A DNA stretch of 64,000 nt, from NCBI GenBank assembly GCA_004552445.1, contig SFOJ01000002.1, positions 1 to 64,000 on the forward strand. The letters are read 5' to 3'. The notes under the pieces were generated by a model. That model did no database searches. It was not told the DNA's origin and saw nothing but the letters and a program-made list of their open reading frames with translations. Position numbers and translations under genes: made by a program. Of the stretch, positions 1 through 8,716 are shown piece after piece (the first letter of the stretch is position 1; the number at the start of each line of letters is the position of its first letter). The DNA is from Mollicutes bacterium. Lineage in GTDB: Bacteria > Bacillota_I > Bacilli_A > RF39 > UBA660.

Positions 1-1
1 T

Positions 2-484
2 AAAGAATTAAATGAAGAAATAGTTAATAGAACTAATTCAGGTACTAAATCACTTGATGACATAAAGAAAGATATAGAAAAGGATATTTTAAAATTATCT
101 TCTAATATTCAGACAGTTTATCAAGATAGAATTGATGGTAATATTTCTTTAGATTCATATAAAATGATAGTATCTCCTTATGAACAAAAAATGAGAAATC
201 TTAAAGATAAATTAGAAAAAATAGAACTAGAAATTTTAAAAAGAAAAAATAGTGCTAATAAAATACCAAATTATACAAAGAAAATAAATGAATTATTAAA
301 TATTCAAAAGCCAAATAGAGACTTATTATTTACCATAATAGATAGAATAGAAGCAGATGAAGATAGAAATATAACAATAAAGTTTAAATATAAAATACTT
401 GATGATTATACTTTTAAATATGTTGATAAGAATCCAATAAGAAATCCATATGGAAGACGTGGTAAAAAACAGTATAATATATAA
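2..484 (+). CDS. Serine recombinase, C-terminal part (5' truncated by window edge)
   Basis: The frame is open from base 2, so only about the last 160 residues are visible; the first methionine (base 164) is internal. What is seen is a lysine/glutamate/leucine-rich coiled-coil stretch followed by a short beta-rich tail (NITIKFKYKIL) and a basic end. This layout matches the C-terminal tail of large serine recombinases, which follows the zinc ribbon and coiled coil. The catalytic N-terminal domain must lie upstream. Its position just before a membrane gene and a truncated amidase suggests it marks the end of an integrated mobile element. The family call is from the tail only, so confidence is moderate. 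Confidence 0.6.
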   Translation, partial: KELNEEIVNRTNSGTKSLDDIKKDIEKDILKLSSNIQTVYQDRIDGNISLDSYKMIVSPYEQKMRNLKDKLEKIELEILKRKNSANKIPNYTKKINELLNIQKPNRDLLFTIIDRIEADEDRNITIKFKYKILDDYTFKYVDKNPIRNPYGRRGKKQYNI

Positions 485-526
485 TTGCTCATATAAAACG
501 TGGTATAATGTTTTTAGGTGATGTTT

Positions 527-1177
527 ATGTACAATTATAAATACAAGAAAAAGTTTAACTATAAAACATTAACAAGGGAAGATATAGTAAAGATATCTAA
601 TATTATTAATAATATTGGGGGTATATCGTTAGTAGAAATCAAATCATATAGACAATCTAAACATAATAAGATTGTAGAAGAAGATAAAAATGAATTTTCA
701 TCATTTGAAGAATTTATGACATATCTGGACAAAGATATTAGTTATTTAGATGAGCTATGTATAAGTCTTAAAACGGAAGAAAATGAATTTGTTGATTTAG
801 AGTATGACAAATATTTCTATAATTGGGAAATATTATATAGAAAGACGACTAAAACAATAGATAGTTTAATTTTGAATATTAGAAGTATATTTAAAATTAA
901 TATTATAGATTTATATAAGAAATATCGTTGGTGGTTTTTTGGAATACCATATATTATTCAATTAATTCTTGTTTTGGTACTTAAATTAAATAATAAATAT
1001 GTAAATATATATTCGTTATTTGTATTATTAATAGGAATAACAAACTGGTTTGTAAAGTTAAAACCATATAAAAACAATAAATATATTAAAAGAAATAAGG
1101 ATAATATAATATTTTATATTTTAGGGGTAATAACTCCATATATAATAGAACTAGTCATAAAATTATTTAACCACTAG
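527..1177 (+). CDS. Hypothetical membrane protein, probable mobile-element cargo
   Basis: 216 residues, not recognised. The first ~130 residues are charged and soluble-looking; the last ~80 hold about three hydrophobic helices, starting near WWFFGIPYII and ending near the C-terminus. Earlier in-frame starts exist (GTG 518, ATG 521), but ATG 527 is favoured because AGGTGAT (516-522) sits 4 bases upstream. A TATAAT at 504-509 would start the transcript almost at the Shine-Dalgarno. The stop codon (1175-1177) falls at the junction with a truncated amidase gene, so this is likely the last gene of the element whose recombinase tail precedes it. Confidence 0.6.
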   Translation: MYNYKYKKKFNYKTLTREDIVKISNIINNIGGISLVEIKSYRQSKHNKIVEEDKNEFSSFEEFMTYLDKDISYLDELCISLKTEENEFVDLEYDKYFYNWEILYRKTTKTIDSLILNIRSIFKINIIDLYKKYRWWFFGIPYIIQLILVLVLKLNNKYVNIYSLFVLLIGITNWFVKLKPYKNNKYIKRNKDNIIFYILGVITPYIIELVIKLFNH

Positions 1178-1205
1178 AGCCGTCGCGAGGTGGCGATGGT
1201 GCCGA
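1178..1205 (+). other. Putative integration junction (att-like, GC-rich imperfect palindrome)
   Basis: A short GC-rich patch in otherwise AT-rich DNA. CGTCGC (1181-1186) and GCGATG (1193-1198) can pair around GAGGTG, giving an imperfect inverted repeat of the kind serine integrases use. To the right, the frame immediately reads as the conserved middle of an amidase (GGDGAEV); to the left is the stop codon of the membrane gene and a stop in the amidase frame at 1168. The function as an attachment site is inferred. Confidence 0.45.
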
Positions 1206-2139
1206 AGTAATATATGCACTTAGAAATAATAGTACTTTATCTAAGAAAATATTAAATGAATTAGAAAAAGAAGGACAAAACGTAAGAAAATATTATCAAC
1301 AAAGATTACCAAGTAATCCTATAAAAGATTACTATTTCATGCAAAGAAACACACCAAATAATGAGACAATAACAGTGGAGTATGGTTTTATAGATAGTCC
1401 TAAAGATGATGTTGAACAAATAGAAAAAAATTATAAGAATTATGTTGAAGCAGTTATAAGAGCACTTGCAGACTATAAGGGTTTTAAATATACTCCACCT
1501 CTAGGTAGTGATTACTATACAGTAAAAAAAGGAGACTCATTATGGAGCATAGCAAACAAATATGGTGTGACAGTTAAAGAACTTAAAGAAATAAATAAAT
1601 TAACAAGCAATACACTTAAAGTAGGTCAAACATTAAAACTAACTAAAAATGATGAAATGATACCTGAAGATTATTTGATTTATAAAGTTAAAAAAGGAGA
1701 CTCTCTTTGGAATATTGCTAAAGAATATAATATAACAGTAGATACATTAAAGAAAATAAATAATTTATCAAGTGATAAATTAACAATAAATCAACAATTA
1801 TTTATACCTAAAAGTGATAATTCAAGTGTAAAAAATACTGGAGAAATCAATTATGTTGTTCAAAAAGGTGATAACCTTTGGACAATTGCTAATAAGTATG
1901 ACACAACAATAGATGACATAAAGAAATTAAATAATCTAAAATCTAACACTTTACAAATAGGTCAAGTTTTAAAAATACCTGGTTCAACAAATTACAATAC
2001 TTATACAGTAAAAAAAGGAGATTCTCTTTGGAAGATAGCAGATAAATATGGTACATCTGTTAACAAACTAATGACAATAAATAATTTAAAATCAACAACA
2101 CTGCAAATAGGACAAAATATTTTGATTCCAACAAATTAA
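1189..2139 (+). pseudogene. N-acetylmuramoyl-L-alanine amidase remnant with four LysM domains
   Basis: In frame 1 the sequence reads as the second half of an Amidase_3 domain (GGDGAEVIYALRN, then EYGFID with a likely catalytic glutamate). Four LysM repeats follow, each starting with a variant of YxVxKGDxLW, at about 1516, 1684, 1852 and 2002. LysM modules bind peptidoglycan. The zinc-ligand half of the amidase is missing: the frame meets a stop at 1168 and there is no start codon or Shine-Dalgarno for a full domain. The first internal ATG is at 1339. A shorter LysM-only protein could still be made from there, but the amidase would be dead. It looks like a chromosomal gene interrupted by the upstream element. 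Confidence 0.75.
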
Positions 2140-2164
2140 AAAACGTTTTAAACGTTTTTTTTGT
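2138..2164 (+). terminator. Intrinsic terminator after amidase/LysM gene
   Basis: AAAAAACG (2138-2145) pairs with CGTTTTTT (2153-2160) across a 7-base loop and runs into more T. It overlaps the stop codon. Confidence 0.7.
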
Positions 2165-2239
2165 TTTATTAAATTTTTTTGATTATTTAACATCTCAAAT
2201 AATAATATAATATTGTATTAATAAAAAAAGAACAACATG

Positions 2240-3727
2240 CTAAGAAGCATTAATTGTTCTTCCTTTTCCCCATTGTCTAATTTTATCAATCTTTTCAGGA
2301 TTAATTTTGCTAATAGAATAGCATTTATCAAAATAATCGATTAAGTAAGAACGAGTTAATTTAATATTATCTGCAACAATATTGTATGATATATCTCTTA
2401 TTGCAGACTCTATATCAGATGAAGCAAATCCTTCACTTTTTGTAACTAATTCCTTAATAAGTGTTTCATCTGCACTAACACCTAAATACTTATTCAAATA
2501 CATTTCTATTATTTCTTTTCTTTCATTATCATTTGGTAAATCGACAAAAAACATTTCATCAAATCTACCTTTTCTTAGTAATTCAGCTGGTAAACTTTCT
2601 ACATCATTCGCAGTTGCAACTACAAATACTTCTTTTTGACATTCCTGTAGCCAAAATAAGAATTGTCCAATCATTCTTGATGTTACACCACTTGATTCAT
2701 TAACACCTGCTAAACCTTTTTCTATTTCATCTATCCATAAGACACAAGGAGCAACATGTTCTGCTGTTTTTAAAGCATTCTTAAATTGTTCTTCAGTTTG
2801 TCCAACATACATTCCTTGAACTGTTGCTAAATCAAGCAAAAATAGGGGAAGATTCCAACTTTTGGATATTGCTTTAGCAGTTAAACTCTTACCACAACCA
2901 GGAACTCCAACTACTAAAATACCTCTAGGTGGTTTAATTCCTCTCTTAATAAGTTTTTCTTTATTATTAACATCTAATAATTTCTTTTTTGAATTAAGCC
3001 ATTTTTTAAGATTATTAAGTCCACCATAAACAACATTATCAGTTTCAATCTTTTCTAGACCTTCCATATTTGAGAAAAGTTTACTTTTAGCAAATTTAAG
3101 ATCAGTTAAATCATTTTTAGTAATGCTTCTCTTAGCAATTAAAACAGATATAACATTCTTAATCTCTGATTCACTTAATCCTAATAATATAACAGAAGCT
3201 TCTTTAAAATTATTATCATCCCATTCAATAGAAAATTGTCCATTATATTTATCAATAAATCTATGTAATAAATTATAAATTTCTTTTTCATTTGGAAAGT
3301 TCAAATTAATATTCATTCCAAGTCTTTTAAGATTTGGCCATACACTTTTGTCACTTATTACAATTATAGAACAAGATTTTTCTTCACAACTATTAACAAC
3401 ATCATATAAAAATCTAGTGACCAAATTATCTTCATTTAAGTTATCAACATCGCTTAAAAGATAGGTAACATTCTTTTTATCTTTAATATCGCTACTTATA
3501 AAAGATAATATACCACCCAATGTTTTTTCATTACTAACAATTTCATTATTTTGAAGATTGTACATACCTTTAGACATAGAGTGAACATATATATTAGAAT
3601 TTAAATCATTATTTATATCTTTTAACATAGATAAAATTCTGTTTTTTTCTATAGAGTTAATTATTATAAATGGAATTCTAGCATGTAAATAACTATTCAA
3701 CTTTTCCTTAACTTCTTCGTAATTCAT
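2240..3727 (-). CDS. AAA ATPase, Ycf46-like
   Basis: 495 residues. The N-terminal half is a degenerate P-loop-like region; the C-terminal half is a full AAA module. Visible motifs are Walker A (GVPGCGKSLTAK, about residue 270), a pore-loop segment (GMYVGQTEEQ), Walker B (VLWIDEIEKG) and an arginine-finger segment (LLRKGRFDE). The combination GVPGCGKSLTAK plus PCVLWIDEIEKG is typical of the Ycf46/COG0464-like group, whose cellular role is poorly defined. It is the last gene of a four-gene operon; its ATG overlaps the previous stop as TAATG, so translation is probably coupled. A remodelling ATPase acting on the coiled-coil membrane protein encoded first in the operon is the natural inference. 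Confidence 0.85.
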   Translation of the reverse strand: MNYEEVKEKLNSYLHARIPFIIINSIEKNRILSMLKDINNDLNSNIYVHSMSKGMYNLQNNEIVSNEKTLGGILSFISSDIKDKKNVTYLLSDVDNLNEDNLVTRFLYDVVNSCEEKSCSIIVISDKSVWPNLKRLGMNINLNFPNEKEIYNLLHRFIDKYNGQFSIEWDDNNFKEASVILLGLSESEIKNVISVLIAKRSITKNDLTDLKFAKSKLFSNMEGLEKIETDNVVYGGLNNLKKWLNSKKKLLDVNNKEKLIKRGIKPPRGILVVGVPGCGKSLTAKAISKSWNLPLFLLDLATVQGMYVGQTEEQFKNALKTAEHVAPCVLWIDEIEKGLAGVNESSGVTSRMIGQFLFWLQECQKEVFVVATANDVESLPAELLRKGRFDEMFFVDLPNDNERKEIIEMYLNKYLGVSADETLIKELVTKSEGFASSDIESAIRDISYNIVADNIKLTRSYLIDYFDKCYSISKINPEKIDKIRQWGKGRTINAS

Positions 3728-4161
3728 TATTTTTCCTCCAAATAAGCATTATTGATAGTATTCATTATAAAAGTATCTTCATCAAAATAGTTTTTTTTGA
3801 TTTCGTCTAATATTTTATTATTTGTTTGCATTATAATTCTTCCTAATTGCATTTGATTTTCTTCATGAACCAATTTAATACTTGCAATAGAAAAAACTAA
3901 TGAAACTTCATCTGTATATTCTTTAAATTCTATTGAGAATCTATTATCATCGTTTCCTATACTTGGAATTTTATCTAATAAATTCTTATATGCATTAGAT
4001 AGTCTATCTTGAATTAGTAAAGATAAATGATCTAGAAATCTAAAGTATCTATCTCCTTCTAAATTAACATCTAAACTATTAAGTCTTTCTACTATGCTAT
4101 CACTTCTTGGTTCGGTAAGTAATGATTCTAAAAAATTAACTAAATCATAATATGATATCAT
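3727..4161 (-). CDS. Hypothetical helical protein of the AAA operon
   Basis: 144 residues, no recognised family. It appears mostly helical, with no membrane segment, signal peptide or cysteine motif. It overlaps the preceding small gene by four bases (ATGA) and the following ATPase gene by one base. This strict coupling suggests the products are made in fixed ratio and work together. It could be an adaptor for the ATPase. Confidence 0.7.
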   Translation of the reverse strand: MISYYDLVNFLESLLTEPRSDSIVERLNSLDVNLEGDRYFRFLDHLSLLIQDRLSNAYKNLLDKIPSIGNDDNRFSIEFKEYTDEVSLVFSIASIKLVHEENQMQLGRIIMQTNNKILDEIKKNYFDEDTFIMNTINNAYLEEK

Positions 4162-4340
4162 AACTCACCTCTATCAATAGTATCAAAAGGAGGCTCTAAA
4201 TCCCAATCAGGAATTTTAATCATTTCATCTTCGGCATCTTTTTTTTCTTTCTTTTTCTTTTTAACGTTATCATCTTCGAGTTTGTTTTCTATTTTTTCTT
4301 CTTTTCCAAGTTCTACTTTTAATTCTTCATCATTAATCAT
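4158..4340 (-). CDS. Small highly charged protein of the AAA operon
   Basis: 60 residues: an acidic start, a lysine-rich middle, then a conserved-looking tail with IPDWDLEPPFDTI. The charged part is probably disordered, and the tail looks like a short linear docking motif. An AGGTAATC-type Shine-Dalgarno lies just upstream. Because it sits between two coupled genes and has a clear ribosome site, it is likely real despite its size. Function unknown. Confidence 0.65.
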   Translation of the reverse strand: MINDEELKVELGKEEKIENKLEDDNVKKKKKEKKDAEDEMIKIPDWDLEPPFDTIDRGEL

Positions 4341-4351
4341 AAGATTACCTC

Positions 4352-6037
4352 CTACTTAAAATTAATATAATTATTCTTATCAAATGAATTAATATAACTT
4401 ATAAGCTCATTTTTATATTTTAAATTACGTTTACAAATAAATTTAATATCTACTATTTCTGCTAAAGTATTATTAAGTTCAAATAAATATTTATTTATGG
4501 TTTCATTGTATTCATTAATAATGTCTTGTCTGTTTTTGGATATTTCAAGTAAGAAATACATAAGCATTCCACCACCAACAAGTATAACAATAAGTCCTAT
4601 ATATAATTTTATAAATGATAAGATAAATCCAACAACAATAAATATTCCACAATATATAGTTTTTGGTGATATATATTGTTGTTCTTGAGAATCTATAGCA
4701 AAAGGTTTTTTTACATAATCAGTCAAAGAGTCTTGCAACTCTTTTTCATTACTTCCATCTTTAGTAACACCAGTCCATTCATTAATTTTAATTTCAACTT
4801 CAGTATCAATAGAATCTCCATCATTACTAAACGCTTCTTCAAAACCTTTAACTATATTTTGTTTAGTTAGAGAAATTGCTAACTTTTTAGTAGATAAAGA
4901 AACATCATTTCTATTTAATATAGCATTAGTAAGTTCATTTCCAAAATTATTTTTAATATTTAATGAATTATTATATAGTTCATACTTTTTATTAGCTTCT
5001 TCAATGTTACCTTTGCACTCAATTATTAATTTGTTTTTTAATATACTTTTTCTAAGTTCAGCTTCATTATCTTCATAACTGAATAGTAAACTATTTAAAA
5101 GTTCATCTATACTTTTATCTTCTTGTTTATTATCGTTTAATAAATTCAAAAATTTAGCATATGCATTATTATAAGAATAAGAAATTTCTAAACTAGTTTT
5201 TAATTTATCAAAGTTTTTAATATAATTCATTGAGAAAGGATAATCATTATTTTCAATAGTTTCAATAGTTTCACTAAAGAATTCTCTCCATCTGTCTATT
5301 TGATAATTATTGATATTAGAATTATTATCTAATTTAATACACCAATCATTAATATATGAAAGAATTAAATCAGTCATCTTAACACTATATGTATCGCTAA
5401 CTAAAGATTCTAAAACATTAATAATATCGTTATCCATATTATTAGGATCTTGTGTATCTAAATATCTTTTTAACCATTTAAGAGCAGTTTCATTTCTATT
5501 AAGTCTTAAGTGTATCAAACAAAAAAGTAATGATGTTTTACTATCATTTAAATTAAGTGCTTTATTTAACGCTTTACGAGCTAACTTTTTTTCATTCCTA
5601 AACCAAGCACATAATGCAACTAATGCATATGATAGATAATAGTTTGGAGTATTTAACAAAGATTGCTCACTTTGAGTAAGTAATGTATTCTTTTTAATAG
5701 TATTTAAATCTATACTATTTAAAATACCATTTATTTTTCTACGTATTAAATCGTAATGACCATATTTTTTATTTAATTCATTTTCTTTTAATAATATTTC
5801 ATTCTGAGCATTAGATACTAATGAAGAACCTCTAACTTCTAGCATAAAATCTTTTATTTCTTGTTCTAGTGATTTAACATTTGATTTAAGAGTATCTACT
5901 TGACTATTAAAATCGTTGATTTGTCCATTAATATCAACAACATCATTAGCAACACTACTCATATTTTCGGATAATGTCTTTAAACTTCTTTCTAGTGCAT
6001 CTATATCTTTCTTTTGTATAGCAGTTATTGTAGCCAT
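4352..6037 (-). CDS. Coiled-coil, TPR-like membrane protein heading the AAA operon
   Basis: 561 residues. Residues ~1-90 form a heptad-type coiled coil with many polar N/S/D positions. Residues ~130-200 resemble helical tetratricopeptide-like repeats (LARKALNKALNL, ALKWLKRYL). Two adjacent hydrophobic helices lie near residues 465-500 (GIFIVVGFILSF, LIVILVGGGMLMYFLL), followed by another helical tail. There is no signal peptide, so both ends probably face the cytoplasm with a hairpin in the membrane. A strong AAGAGGTGG Shine-Dalgarno precedes the start. It may be a membrane scaffold for the downstream ATPase; family not recognised. Confidence 0.75.
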   Translation of the reverse strand: MATITAIQKKDIDALERSLKTLSENMSSVANDVVDINGQINDFNSQVDTLKSNVKSLEQEIKDFMLEVRGSSLVSNAQNEILLKENELNKKYGHYDLIRRKINGILNSIDLNTIKKNTLLTQSEQSLLNTPNYYLSYALVALCAWFRNEKKLARKALNKALNLNDSKTSLLFCLIHLRLNRNETALKWLKRYLDTQDPNNMDNDIINVLESLVSDTYSVKMTDLILSYINDWCIKLDNNSNINNYQIDRWREFFSETIETIENNDYPFSMNYIKNFDKLKTSLEISYSYNNAYAKFLNLLNDNKQEDKSIDELLNSLLFSYEDNEAELRKSILKNKLIIECKGNIEEANKKYELYNNSLNIKNNFGNELTNAILNRNDVSLSTKKLAISLTKQNIVKGFEEAFSNDGDSIDTEVEIKINEWTGVTKDGSNEKELQDSLTDYVKKPFAIDSQEQQYISPKTIYCGIFIVVGFILSFIKLYIGLIVILVGGGMLMYFLLEISKNRQDIINEYNETINKYLFELNNTLAEIVDIKFICKRNLKYKNELISYINSFDKNNYINFK

Positions 6038-6107
6038 AAAACCACCTCTTATTCTATTAAAATTATATCATGATAATAAGTAAAGTGCTAGTTATTTTAA
6101 TATAAAG

Positions 6108-6536
6108 TTAGTAAAGTTCATTACATACACCTGGGTCAGGAGCATAAAAACAATGTCCTTTATATCTGCCTGTATTTCTTTGATTAAACCATGTAGCTTT
6201 GCATTCTTCATTTTTTTTAGGTGCATAAAACCATAATGCATTAGTAGCAGGGTGATAGTATTCTCCTTTTAATACTCTTTTAGCAAGCTCTTTTTCCTTA
6301 GTAGTTGCGCTTCCACTATTAAAAAGACTACTATTAGTTCCAACAAAACCACCAGGTTTTTGATATACTACGTCAGTAATAGTTCTGATATTTTTAAAAT
6401 CTAAACAATTAGCTATGGCTCTATTGACTATAACATTACCAACCATAAGCATTGCTAGCTCCCCTTCAGCAAGTGCTTCAGCTCTCATGAGTCTTGCACA
6501 TAAATCTAATTCTTTATTTGAATATTTAATAAGCAT
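6108..6536 (-). CDS. Cell-wall hydrolase, SleB/CwlJ family
   Basis: 142 residues covering essentially one Hydrolase_2 domain: the early glutamate of MRAEALAEGE, VGNVIVNRA, and the late segment ALWFYAPKK through HCFYAPD. Family members are cortex-lytic enzymes active during spore germination, or vegetative wall hydrolases. Like CwlJ it has no signal peptide or separate wall-binding domain. TAGGTGATT lies upstream of the ATG. CATAAAAT at 6552-6559 on this strand resembles a mother-cell sigma -10. With the CotJ and CotF-like genes elsewhere in the window, a spore role is plausible. Confidence 0.8.
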   Translation of the reverse strand: MLIKYSNKELDLCARLMRAEALAEGELAMLMVGNVIVNRAIANCLDFKNIRTITDVVYQKPGGFVGTNSSLFNSGSATTKEKELAKRVLKGEYYHPATNALWFYAPKKNEECKATWFNQRNTGRYKGHCFYAPDPGVCNELY

Positions 6537-6551
6537 ATAATCACCTAATAT

Positions 6552-6559
6552 ATTTTATG
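6552..6559 (-). promoter_or_regulatory. Possible sigma-E/K type -10 for the SleB-like gene
   Basis: CATAAAAT (extended to CATAAAATA) lies 15 bases upstream of the start codon. It fits the sigma-K -10 pattern CATAnnnTA and is close to sigma-E CATACAAT. I could not place a convincing -35, so this is weak. Confidence 0.3.
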
Positions 6560-6574
6560 CAATAACGAAAAATA

Positions 6575-6603
6575 TTGATTTGTTAAAATTTATATTGTAT
6601 AAT
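6575..6603 (+). promoter_or_regulatory. Housekeeping promoter of tRNA-Trp
   Basis: TTGATT (6575-6580), 17-base spacer, TATAAT (6598-6603). The transcript would start about 20 bases before the mature tRNA. Confidence 0.8.
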
Positions 6604-6631
6604 TATATTGCTTTACAAAAAAGTGACACGT

Positions 6632-6706
6632 AGGGGTATGGTGTCAGTGGTAGCATGCCGGTCTCCAAAACCGTTGGGGAGGGTTCGAGTCCTTCTACCC
6701 CTGCCA
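6632..6706 (+). tRNA. tRNA-Trp (anticodon CCA)
   Basis: 75 nt. Acceptor AGGGGTA pairs fully with TACCCCT; the anticodon loop is CTCCAAA with CCA at 34-36; the T-arm carries GGTTCGAGTCC; the 3' CCA is encoded. A CCA anticodon, together with TGG codons for Trp and TGA stops, supports the standard code. Confidence 0.97.
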
Positions 6707-6717
6707 ATATGATTAGT

Positions 6718-6741
6718 AACTCTGAATAAGAGTTTTTTTTT
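6718..6741 (+). terminator. Terminator of tRNA-Trp
   Basis: AACTCT (6718-6723), 5-base loop, AGAGTT (6729-6734), then a T run. Confidence 0.8.
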
Positions 6742-6820
6742 ATAAAAAACATTAAAATAATTTAAAAGAAAAAAAATATATGTTATAATTATAGAAAATA
6801 AAGATAATATAGAGGTGTAT

Positions 6821-8638
6821 ATGAAAAGGAAAAATGCTTTTACATTAATAGAACTTCTTGCAGTAATAGCAGTAATAGCAATATTAACAATAATAGCTGT
6901 ACCAAATGTTATGAAACTATATAAAGAGTCAAAGAAAAACATGTTCATTACACAAGTTAGAAAGACTGCAAAATCTGCACAATTAGAATATGCAGAAGGA
7001 ACAAAAAATACATTTGATTGCAATAAAGATTTATCAGGTCAAAAATATAAGGAATGCACAGGAACGGTAGATGAAGATGATGTTACAATAACAGCATTAG
7101 GTGATGGAGAATACAGCAATTTTTTAATGGTAGATGTAACGTCTGAACCAGATTCTGGAGTATTCATTGATCTTGAACAATTAAACTTAATAGAAATAGA
7201 AAAACCAAATTCTTTTAAAGAGTCATTAATAAAAGATAATGCGATTAATCCAATATTTAGAAGTATAAGTGGAAAAGAATTAGTCGATGCAATATTAGAG
7301 ATAGAATTTAAGGCAATGGAATCACAAGGTCATGAAAGACCTGAAATTACTGAAGAAATGCAACAAGAAATAAACATAATGGCTGAAGTACTTGATAAAA
7401 TGAGAAATAACAATATAATCTCTAATAATAAAATGAAACAAAAAGAAAATATAAACATAAATGAAAATAAAGAGTTATCTTACTCTACAGGACCTTTAAA
7501 AAATAATTTAGTTGCTTTAAGTTTAGTAGATAATAAAATGAAAATAAGCTCTAACATTAGTAAAGTTCAATCTCAAAAAGAATTAATAAAAAAAGTATCA
7601 AACGATAAAGATGATTATTTAATTGCAAATTCAAGCGAAAATAATTCTATTAATATACTTGTCTATGAATTAAATATTGATAGTAAGATGGCAGGAACAT
7701 ATGAAGTTAAAACTTTTGACTATCCCATGGGAATGGTAATAAAAGAATCAGATATGGAAAAGGCACTAGATAATGGAGAATTTTCACCAACAATATTATC
7801 GGAAGAACTGCCTATAGACTTGACAAATGCTGAAAAAGCATACTTTGTAGTGATAACAAAATATGGCGAAGAATATGAAGGATTAACCATAGAAAAATCA
7901 AATAGTGCTAATGATTTACAATTAATAGGAAAATCAACTATAGATTTAGATATTAATAATATAAAAGCATATGTAGATGATGGAGTAAAAAATAAAAATA
8001 AAAAGTTAGTAAATGAAGGTGACTTCTATAGTTATAATAATATAAGACATAGGGAGGGAAATTTTACTTATAATTATGTTGTTAAAACAAACGAGGGAGT
8101 AAAAATATTAAAAAGAAAAGTAAATGTATATGCTGATACATCATTAGACTGTTTTGATTTTAAACTAAACTATGATGGTAAAAGTTATAGTATCAATAGA
8201 TATTATGAATATGAAAAAAATGATAATACTAAAAAGGCATGTCCTAAAAGAGTATATATTCCAAATCAATATAACAATTATGATATAACAAGAATTAAAT
8301 ATTATGCTTTTAATGATATGGGAATATTATCGGTTAGACTACCAGAAAAATTAGAAACAATTGACTATTATGCTTTTTCTAATAACTTTATTGAAACACT
8401 TACAATTCCAAAGACAGTAACAAGAATTGAAGAATTTGCATTTTTGTATAATAACATTAAATACATAGAATATAAGGGTTCAAGTAAATTTTGTAATCAA
8501 AGCATAGGTCCACAAAGATATAATAAAATAATTTCCTTTGAAGGTATAAGTTACAGTGAATTTTGGTATAGAAATATATATACAGGAAAAACATCAAAAT
8601 CATTTTTAAAGTCATGTACTGTAAGACCGCCAGAGTAA
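6821..8638 (+). CDS. Type IV pilin-like signal fused to BspA-type leucine-rich repeats
   Basis: 605 residues. The N-terminus is a class III prepilin signal: a short basic leader (MKRKN) then AFTLIELLAVIAVIAIL, where a prepilin peptidase would cut before the Phe and the hydrophobic helix would pack in a pilus. The long middle is not recognised. Near the C-terminus are two to three LRR_5/BspA-type repeats (YYAFNDMGILSVRLPEKLETI, then YYAFSNNFIETLTIP and EEFAFLYNNIKYI). ATG 6821 is chosen over GTG 6815 because AGAGGTG precedes it. No prepilin peptidase or assembly ATPase is encoded in this window. It is probably a surface or minor-pilin adhesin. Confidence 0.75.
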   Translation: MKRKNAFTLIELLAVIAVIAILTIIAVPNVMKLYKESKKNMFITQVRKTAKSAQLEYAEGTKNTFDCNKDLSGQKYKECTGTVDEDDVTITALGDGEYSNFLMVDVTSEPDSGVFIDLEQLNLIEIEKPNSFKESLIKDNAINPIFRSISGKELVDAILEIEFKAMESQGHERPEITEEMQQEINIMAEVLDKMRNNNIISNNKMKQKENININENKELSYSTGPLKNNLVALSLVDNKMKISSNISKVQSQKELIKKVSNDKDDYLIANSSENNSINILVYELNIDSKMAGTYEVKTFDYPMGMVIKESDMEKALDNGEFSPTILSEELPIDLTNAEKAYFVVITKYGEEYEGLTIEKSNSANDLQLIGKSTIDLDINNIKAYVDDGVKNKNKKLVNEGDFYSYNNIRHREGNFTYNYVVKTNEGVKILKRKVNVYADTSLDCFDFKLNYDGKSYSINRYYEYEKNDNTKKACPKRVYIPNQYNNYDITRIKYYAFNDMGILSVRLPEKLETIDYYAFSNNFIETLTIPKTVTRIEEFAFLYNNIKYIEYKGSSKFCNQSIGPQRYNKIISFEGISYSEFWYRNIYTGKTSKSFLKSCTVRPPE

Positions 8639-8660
8639 AACACGAATTTTCGTGTTTTTA
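8637..8660 (+). terminator. Terminator after pilin/LRR gene
   Basis: AAAACACGAA pairs with TTCGTGTTTT, followed by T-rich sequence; overlaps the stop codon. Confidence 0.75.
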
Positions 8661-8703
8661 TTTTGTAATTTAATTCTTAATGAATAATTATATTTTTAAA
8701 ACA

Positions 8704-8709
8704 TATAAT
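8704..8709 (+). promoter_or_regulatory. -10 box implying a leaderless mRNA
   Basis: TATAAT ends 8 bases before ATG 8717, so transcription would start at or next to the start codon. No Shine-Dalgarno is present. The -35 is weak. Confidence 0.4.
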
Positions 8710-8716
8710 TAGTATA

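Noticed and set aside
164..484. A complete 106-residue gene starting at ATG 164
   Set aside because: The frame is open to the window edge with family-like sequence before the ATG and no ribosome site; it is the tail of a longer recombinase.
6613..7023. 136-residue minus-strand ORF
   Set aside because: It runs antisense across tRNA-Trp and the pilin gene start; a shadow frame.
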